This document shows, in pieces, positions 59,669 to 64,000 of a stretch of 64,000 nucleotides of DNA. Each line of letters begins with the position of its first letter. The first letter of the stretch is position 1. The notes under the pieces are model-generated. The model saw only the letters and a list, made by a program, of their open reading frames with translations, did not search any database and had not been told where the DNA came from. The stretch is from Paenibacillus methanolicus. GTDB taxonomy: Bacteria; Bacillota; Bacilli; Paenibacillales; Paenibacillaceae. Both the position numbers and the translations under genes were made by a program. The stretch lies in NCBI RefSeq assembly GCF_008124765.1, contig NZ_VNHS01000017.1, positions 42,016-106,015 on the forward strand. Reading direction: 5' to 3'.

Positions 59669-60652
59669 ATGAGCCGTAAACTTCGTTGGGGCATTATTGG
59701 ATGCGCAGGTATTGCAGTTCGTTCCGTTATTCCGGGTATACAGCAATCGGAGACCGGCGAGGTCGCCGCGATCGCGAGCCGGGGCTTGGCCAAGGCGCAA
59801 GAGACGGCCGAGACGCTCGGCATTCCGAAAGCTTATGGCAGCTATGAAGAGCTGCTCGCTGACGGCGACATCGACGCGATCTACATTCCGCTGCCGAACC
59901 ATTTACATATGGAGTGGACGATTAAGGCGATCGAAGCGGGCAAGCACGTGCTGTGCGAGAAGCCGATCGCGCTCAATGCGGCGGAAGCGCAGCGCATGGC
60001 GGATGCCAGCCGCAGCGCGGGCGTTCATCTCGCCGAGGCGTTCATGTACCGCTACCATCCGGCATACGCCCGGGTGAAGGAAATTATCGATTCCGGCGAA
60101 ATCGGGGACATCCGCGGTATTCACGGCACGTTTACGTTCAACAACGCTGCGGATTCCGGCAACGTCCGCTACAAGCGCGAATGGGGCGGCGGCTCGATTT
60201 ACGACGTCGGCTGTTATCCGATCAGCGCGGCGAGACTGCTGCTGGGCGAAGAGCCGGTCGCGGCCTCCGTTCACGCACTGCTGTCTCCGGAGCACGACAA
60301 CGTCGACATGATGGCCGCGGGTATTCTGGAATTTAGCAACGGCGTGGCGCTATCGTTCGACTGCGGCATGTGGGCGGCGTTCCGCAATACGCTCGAGGTA
60401 CTCGGCACCCAAGGACGCATCGAGCTGCCGTCCGCTTTCCTTGGTTCGAACTTCTTCGTACATACGGGCGAAGGCACGCGCGTGGAAGAACAACCGACGC
60501 TCAATCAATATTCGCTTCAAGCCGACGACTTCGCGCGCGTCGTATGGGGCGAGAAGCAAGCTAGGTTCGCGCCTGAAGACGCGGTGGCGAACATGAAGGT
60601 GATCGATGCTTGCCTGGAGTCGGCTTATACGCGCTCCCGGGTAACTCTTTAA
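59669..60652 (+). CDS. Gfo/Idh/MocA-family oxidoreductase
   Basis: A 327-residue dehydrogenase. 'RWGIIGCAGIAVRSVIPGI' is the Rossmann motif, 'LCEKPIALNAAEAQRMAD' holds the catalytic Lys, and 'EAFMYRYHPAYARVKEIIDSGEIGDI' together with 'GGGSIYDVGCYPISAARLLLGEEP' places it with the glucose-fructose-oxidoreductase/xylose-dehydrogenase subgroup. ATG-59669 begins exactly at the motif. It is followed after 24 bases by an aldo/keto reductase, probably one transcript. The substrate is likely a sugar from the glycosidase cluster upstream. Confidence 0.86.
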   Translation: MSRKLRWGIIGCAGIAVRSVIPGIQQSETGEVAAIASRGLAKAQETAETLGIPKAYGSYEELLADGDIDAIYIPLPNHLHMEWTIKAIEAGKHVLCEKPIALNAAEAQRMADASRSAGVHLAEAFMYRYHPAYARVKEIIDSGEIGDIRGIHGTFTFNNAADSGNVRYKREWGGGSIYDVGCYPISAARLLLGEEPVAASVHALLSPEHDNVDMMAAGILEFSNGVALSFDCGMWAAFRNTLEVLGTQGRIELPSAFLGSNFFVHTGEGTRVEEQPTLNQYSLQADDFARVVWGEKQARFAPEDAVANMKVIDACLESAYTRSRVTL

Positions 60653-60676
60653 GAGGCGAGAGGAGCGACGGATACG

Positions 60677-61609
60677 ATGAAGAAGATCGAACTGGCGGGA
60701 TTGAAGCAAGGCGTATCGCAGTTAATCATGGGCTCGGATTATTTCGCGCCGGAGGTTTACGAGCTGGTGCGGACGAACCTCGACGCGTTCACCGCGATCG
60801 GCGGCAATACGATCGATACGGCGTATATCTATTGCGGAGGCAAAAGCGAGCAGGCGATCGGCATGTGGCTGGAGGAGCGGGGTAACCGCGGCGACATCAA
60901 CGTCTGGACGAAAGGCGCGCATCCGAACCAACACGGCTCGCGCGTGTCCAGAGACGCGATTCGCGAGGAGCTCGGCATCAGCCTGGAACGTCTCCGTACC
61001 GATTATGTCGACTTATATGCGCTTCATCGCGACGACCTGAACGTGCCGGTCGGCGAGATTCTGGAATGGCTGAACGAGCTTGCCGAAGAAGGACGCATCC
61101 TCGCGTTCGGCGCATCGAATTGGACGACGGTCCGGCTTGCCGAGGCGGCCCGCTACGCGGAGGAGCACGGGCTTCGCGGTTTCTCGTTCAGCAGCCCGAA
61201 CTTAAGCCTGGCCAAGGCGCAGGAGCCGTATTGGAGCGATTGCGTCAGCATTGACGCTCCATCGCTGGCTTGGCACGAGCAGAGCGGGCTGCCGCTGTTC
61301 TCCTGGTCCGCGCAGGCGCGCGGCTTCTTCACCGGCCGGTTCACGCCGGACGACCGCTCGGACGCCGATCTCGTGCGCGTCTTCTACAACGACGACAATT
61401 GGGAACGCTATCGCAGAGCCGAGCAGCTGGCGAAGGAGAAAGGCGTGGCAACCATTCAGATCGCGCTTGCCTACGTACTGAATCAATCGTTCCCGTCGGC
61501 GGCGATTATCGGTCCGCGCAACGAAGCGGAGATGCGCTCCTGCCGCGAGGCGGCCGATCTGACGCTGACGCCAAGCGAGATCCAATGGCTGGATTTGCGC
61601 CAGTCTTAG
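60677..61609 (+). CDS. Aldo/keto reductase
   Basis: A 310-residue TIM-barrel reductase. The catalytic tetrad is visible: Asp and Tyr in 'NTIDTAYIYCGGKSE', Lys in 'VWTKGAHP' and His in 'DLYALHRDD'. 'AFGASNWTTVRLAEAARYAEEHGL' and 'AAIIGPRNEAEM' supply NADP contacts. AGAGGAG precedes ATG-60677. It is coupled with the Gfo/Idh gene, so the two may interconvert a sugar and its oxidised form, although this is inferred. A stable hairpin follows. Confidence 0.88.
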   Translation: MKKIELAGLKQGVSQLIMGSDYFAPEVYELVRTNLDAFTAIGGNTIDTAYIYCGGKSEQAIGMWLEERGNRGDINVWTKGAHPNQHGSRVSRDAIREELGISLERLRTDYVDLYALHRDDLNVPVGEILEWLNELAEEGRILAFGASNWTTVRLAEAARYAEEHGLRGFSFSSPNLSLAKAQEPYWSDCVSIDAPSLAWHEQSGLPLFSWSAQARGFFTGRFTPDDRSDADLVRVFYNDDNWERYRRAEQLAKEKGVATIQIALAYVLNQSFPSAAIIGPRNEAEMRSCREAADLTLTPSEIQWLDLRQS

Positions 61610-61620
61610 GTGAAGCATGG

Positions 61621-61652
61621 ACGACCCGCCGAATTCAAATTCGGCGGGTCGT
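61621..61652 (+). terminator. Strong hairpin after the aldo/keto reductase gene
   Basis: ACGACCCGCCGAAT (61621-61634) pairs perfectly with ATTCGGCGGGTCGT (61639-61652). It lacks a proper T-run, so termination may be weak. It also lies before the convergent diesterase gene end. Confidence 0.55.
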
Positions 61653-61697
61653 TCGGCTGTAAGCGCAACGGAGCAGCTCCTCCGCCCGCAAGCGTGC

Positions 61698-62666
61698 TTA
61701 GAACCATGCTTGCGGCCATAACGAAGCTGCACGCTCGGCATAGATTTGCCGCGCGGCCTTCGCCAACAGCGTCCAATAAGACGGTGGAGGAGCCTTCGCG
61801 CTCGCCAGCTGCCGTTCGTTGATGCGATCCGTGTAGAAGCCGTGCGCGCCTTGGTCCATGTATCGGATCATTGCGGCTGTGTCATTAATGGTATGGATGT
61901 AGGCATGTACGCCCGCTTGCTCCAACCGCTGCAGGAAATCCGCTTGCGCCATCGATTCCGGCATCGTGACGGCCGCGACGCGCGGATGGTCGCGGACGAA
62001 CGACAGCGTCTGCGATTCCGTATCCGGAGACATATAGAGCGTATAGATATACGAATCGAACTTGTGGACCGATTCGATCGCGGCATACATCGTTTGGTCG
62101 TAGAACTGAGGAACAACACGGCTTAGCAGCTCAGGTTCATGCTCGGCGGCTTCCTTCATCGCCCGAAATTGACGGCGCACGATAGCCGGATCGGTATCTT
62201 TCGTATCGGTGATGAACACCGCGTCCGGATATTGCCGGAGCAGATTCAGGAGCCCTTCGAAGTCAAGCGTCTGGTACGCATGATGCACGAGCAGCGAGAG
62301 CGCTTCTGCGCGGGTCAGCGGCAGGCCGCGCCGGCCGGCTTCGGGCGGAATTTGTCCCAGTAGTCCGTACAGATAGGGCTGCCAGTCATGGCGCGTCACG
62401 AGGTAGCCGTCGGCGGTCAGCTGCAGATCCACTTCGAACAGTCGATAACCATCGGCATAGTTCGATTTGAACGCCTCCAGCGTATTCGTATACGTGTATC
62501 CGCTGATTTCGCCCATGCCATGCGCGACGAGCCGGTGCCGGGTCCATTCGGGATCGGTTAGAGGCGATTGCGCGGCGAGCGTCGCGCTTGGACCGTATGT
62601 CGGCGAAGCCGCGATCGCGAATGTAAGCAGACTAAGGGCTAGCAGCAGCGCGGAAGATCGTTTCAT
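61698..62666 (-). CDS. Secreted glycerophosphodiester phosphodiesterase family protein
   Basis: A 322-residue exported protein. The signal peptide ends near residue 30 ('LLALSLLTFAIAASPTYG'). The TIM-barrel GDPD motif reads 'RLVAHGMGEISGYTYTNTLEAFKSNYADGYRLFEVDLQLTADGYLVTRHDW', with the catalytic His, Glu and Asp intact, although the first motif is the variant HGMG rather than HRG. It hydrolyses glycerophosphodiesters such as those from phospholipids or teichoic acids outside the cell. GGAGGGAGG precedes ATG-62666. It is convergent with the reductase. Confidence 0.8.
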   Translation of the reverse strand: MKRSSALLLALSLLTFAIAASPTYGPSATLAAQSPLTDPEWTRHRLVAHGMGEISGYTYTNTLEAFKSNYADGYRLFEVDLQLTADGYLVTRHDWQPYLYGLLGQIPPEAGRRGLPLTRAEALSLLVHHAYQTLDFEGLLNLLRQYPDAVFITDTKDTDPAIVRRQFRAMKEAAEHEPELLSRVVPQFYDQTMYAAIESVHKFDSYIYTLYMSPDTESQTLSFVRDHPRVAAVTMPESMAQADFLQRLEQAGVHAYIHTINDTAAMIRYMDQGAHGFYTDRINERQLASAKAPPPSYWTLLAKAARQIYAERAASLWPQAWF

Positions 62667-62870
62667 ATGGAGCAGCCTCCCTCCGGAATTCGTGGATGTC
62701 ACGGAATATCCGGTGATTACCCGCGGGAGAGGCGAGATAATCCGTGGTTCAGAACGGCTTCATTGTTTTCGCGCTTTTTGGTAATCTAGTAGAGGAGCAC
62801 AGCGGCGGCGCGCCGCAAGGCAATAGAGTTGTACGAGATTCGAGCAAGTCAACAAAAGGAGCGTATACAT

Positions 62871-63863
62871 ATGAGCGAAATCAAAGCTTACGAGGGATCC
62901 TATCAAGGCGAACGCGCCATTTACTTGCGCGCGGGCCGTTACGAGGCGGCGCTGCTTCCGGAGATCGGCGCCAATCTGATCGCCTTCCGCGACGTGGAGA
63001 ATGGCAACCGCTTCTTGCACGAGCCGACCGAGGAAGAGTTTGCTTCTTTTAAAGCCAAGCCTTGGATTCACGGCATTCCGGTTCTGTACCCGCCTAACCG
63101 GTACGAGGACGGCAAATTCCCGTGGAACGGCAACGTGTATCAATTCCCGGTTAACGAAGCGTCGACAGGCAACCATTTGCACGGCTTCGTGGCGGACACG
63201 CCTTGGGAGATCGAAGATTTCGGCCAAACGAAGACCGAGAGCTACGTCGTAGCCGCCTTGCAAGTCGCGGAAGGCCATCCGGTCTATACGTATTTGCCGC
63301 ACCAATTCACGATCAAGCTGCGTTATTCGCTCGGCGCAAACGGACTGTCCCAGCACATCTTCGTCCAGAACGACGGCGATTCCGAACTTCCGTGCCTGTT
63401 CGCTTTCCATACTTCGATTAATGCGCCGTTCGTGCCGGACGGAGATGCGAAGGACTATCGCGTGAAGCTGACGATCGGCGAGCGTTGGGAGCTAAGCGAG
63501 CGCATGCTGCCGACCGGCGCCTACCAGCCGCTGACTGCCGACGAAATCGCGCTTCGCGACGAGGGCGTCTATCCATTCTTCGGCGAGATGGACAACCATT
63601 ACACGGCGGTGCCGCAGAACGGCCGCAACCGGATGGAGCTGACCGACACCAAAGCGGGCGTCACGCTCGTCTATGACGTCGGCACGTCCTACAAGCAATG
63701 GATGATCTGGAACAACGGCGCGACCGAAGGGTTCTTCTGCCCGGAGCCGCAGATCAATCTCGTCAACGCGCCGCATGTCGACCTGCCGCGAGACCAGATC
63801 GGCCTGTTCAGTCTCGCCCCGGGCGAGATTTGGGAAGAAACCGCCCGTCTCTACGTGAAATAA
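62871..63863 (+). CDS. Aldose 1-epimerase family protein
   Basis: A 330-residue galactose-mutarotase-fold protein. 'LLPEIGANLIAFRDVENGNRFL', 'GIPVLYPPNRYEDGKFPWNGNVYQFPVNEASTGNHLHGFV' (a catalytic-His-type HGF motif) and 'AFHTSINAPF' are visible, with a Glu near the C-terminus in 'TEGFFCPEPQINLVNAPHVD' as likely base. It equilibrates alpha and beta anomers of free sugars. AAAAGGAG precedes ATG-62871. Its place beside sugar enzymes suggests conversion of the monosaccharide anomers released by the glycosidases. Confidence 0.88.
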   Translation: MSEIKAYEGSYQGERAIYLRAGRYEAALLPEIGANLIAFRDVENGNRFLHEPTEEEFASFKAKPWIHGIPVLYPPNRYEDGKFPWNGNVYQFPVNEASTGNHLHGFVADTPWEIEDFGQTKTESYVVAALQVAEGHPVYTYLPHQFTIKLRYSLGANGLSQHIFVQNDGDSELPCLFAFHTSINAPFVPDGDAKDYRVKLTIGERWELSERMLPTGAYQPLTADEIALRDEGVYPFFGEMDNHYTAVPQNGRNRMELTDTKAGVTLVYDVGTSYKQWMIWNNGATEGFFCPEPQINLVNAPHVDLPRDQIGLFSLAPGEIWEETARLYVK

Positions 63864-63929
63864 TAGAAAATCACCAATAAAAAGCAAAACTCCGCGCCAC
63901 TCAGGGGGGCCACTGAAAAAGTCCGTCTC

Positions 63930-64000
63930 GTAGGAAAAGGTACAGACCTTCAAGAAATTTGAAGAGGCTGTACCTTTTTTGCTTTATAATAGAGTCATCA
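63930..64000. mobile_element. Possible edge of an insertion sequence (conserved hairpin block)
   Basis: After the epimerase gene, the phrase CCACTGAAAAAGTCC leads into a long hairpin, AAAAGGTACAG...CTGTACCTTTT (from 63935), with nested CTTCAA/TTGAAG, then a TATAAT at 63985. From memory, similar blocks lie at the ends of transposase units in Paenibacillus, but no transposase is inside this window. Alternatively it is a simple terminator. Confidence 0.35.

Overview
The window looks like chromosomal DNA of a moderately GC-rich, Gram-positive Paenibacillaceae member (Paenibacillus/Cohnella type). This rests on strong AGGAGG-type ribosome binding sites with frequent GTG/TTG starts, S-layer-homology (SLH) surface proteins, YesM/YesN two-component pairs beside LplB/YtcP/LplA-type sugar ABC transporters, a CcpN-YqfL pair, and many sugar oxidoreductases. 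It carries about 58 protein genes. No rRNA, tRNA, CRISPR array or complete insertion sequence was seen; the last 100 bases may hold the edge of an IS.

Layout. 1-250: tail of a GH3 glycosidase. 426-3376: quinone-stress locus, an MhqR-like MarR repressor followed by a ring-cleaving dioxygenase, an esterase and a flavin reductase joined by ATGA overlaps, with two matching palindromic operators. 3450-4638: TetR regulator and membrane protein under one promoter with a TetR-type palindrome. 4945-11783: YfbR-like 5'-nucleotidase, class I fumarase, BASS transporter with a PhoR/PhoP-like pair, and small membrane genes. 12020-14898: two secreted proteins. 15018-17139: AraC regulator divergent from a Gfo/Idh/MocA oxidoreductase. 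17200-17940: gene-free and hairpin-rich, with two copies of a dispersed repeat whose third copy is at 33267. 17945-24327: GGDEF protein, AI-2E transporter, aquaporin, hydrolase, lipoate ligase and small genes. 24397-27048: IclR-SDR-FAH operon, probably for a 2-keto-3-deoxy sugar acid. 28049-30849: a second AraC regulator divergent from a sugar isomerase and a Gfo/Idh enzyme. 31702-33169: ccpN-yqfL. 33486-35881: kduI-deoR-kduD for uronate (pectin) breakdown. 35954-40878: cardiolipin synthase, hydrolase, secreted protein, HxlR regulator and epimerase. 41230-47131: two paralogous SLH proteins, the larger with about twelve tandem repeats of about 87 residues. 47383-59334: glycan-uptake locus with a candidate CcpA site, yesM-yesN, three ABC transporter genes, a GH95 fucosidase-type enzyme, a GH51 arabinofuranosidase and a small zinc-ribbon protein. 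59431-59574: three 48-bp tandem repeats. 59669-63863: Gfo/Idh enzyme, aldo/keto reductase, glycerophosphodiesterase and aldose epimerase.

How it fits together: most of the window serves plant-polysaccharide use. SLH proteins hold structures at the cell surface, the YesMN-controlled ABC system imports oligosaccharides, GH95 and GH51 enzymes (no signal peptide seen) trim them in the cytoplasm, and the Kdu, IclR-SDR-FAH and several oxidoreductase modules process the released sugars and sugar acids. CcpN/YqfL and a possible cre site link this to central carbon control. The least explained parts are the twelve-repeat SLH protein, the three-copy hairpin element and the 48-bp tandem repeat.
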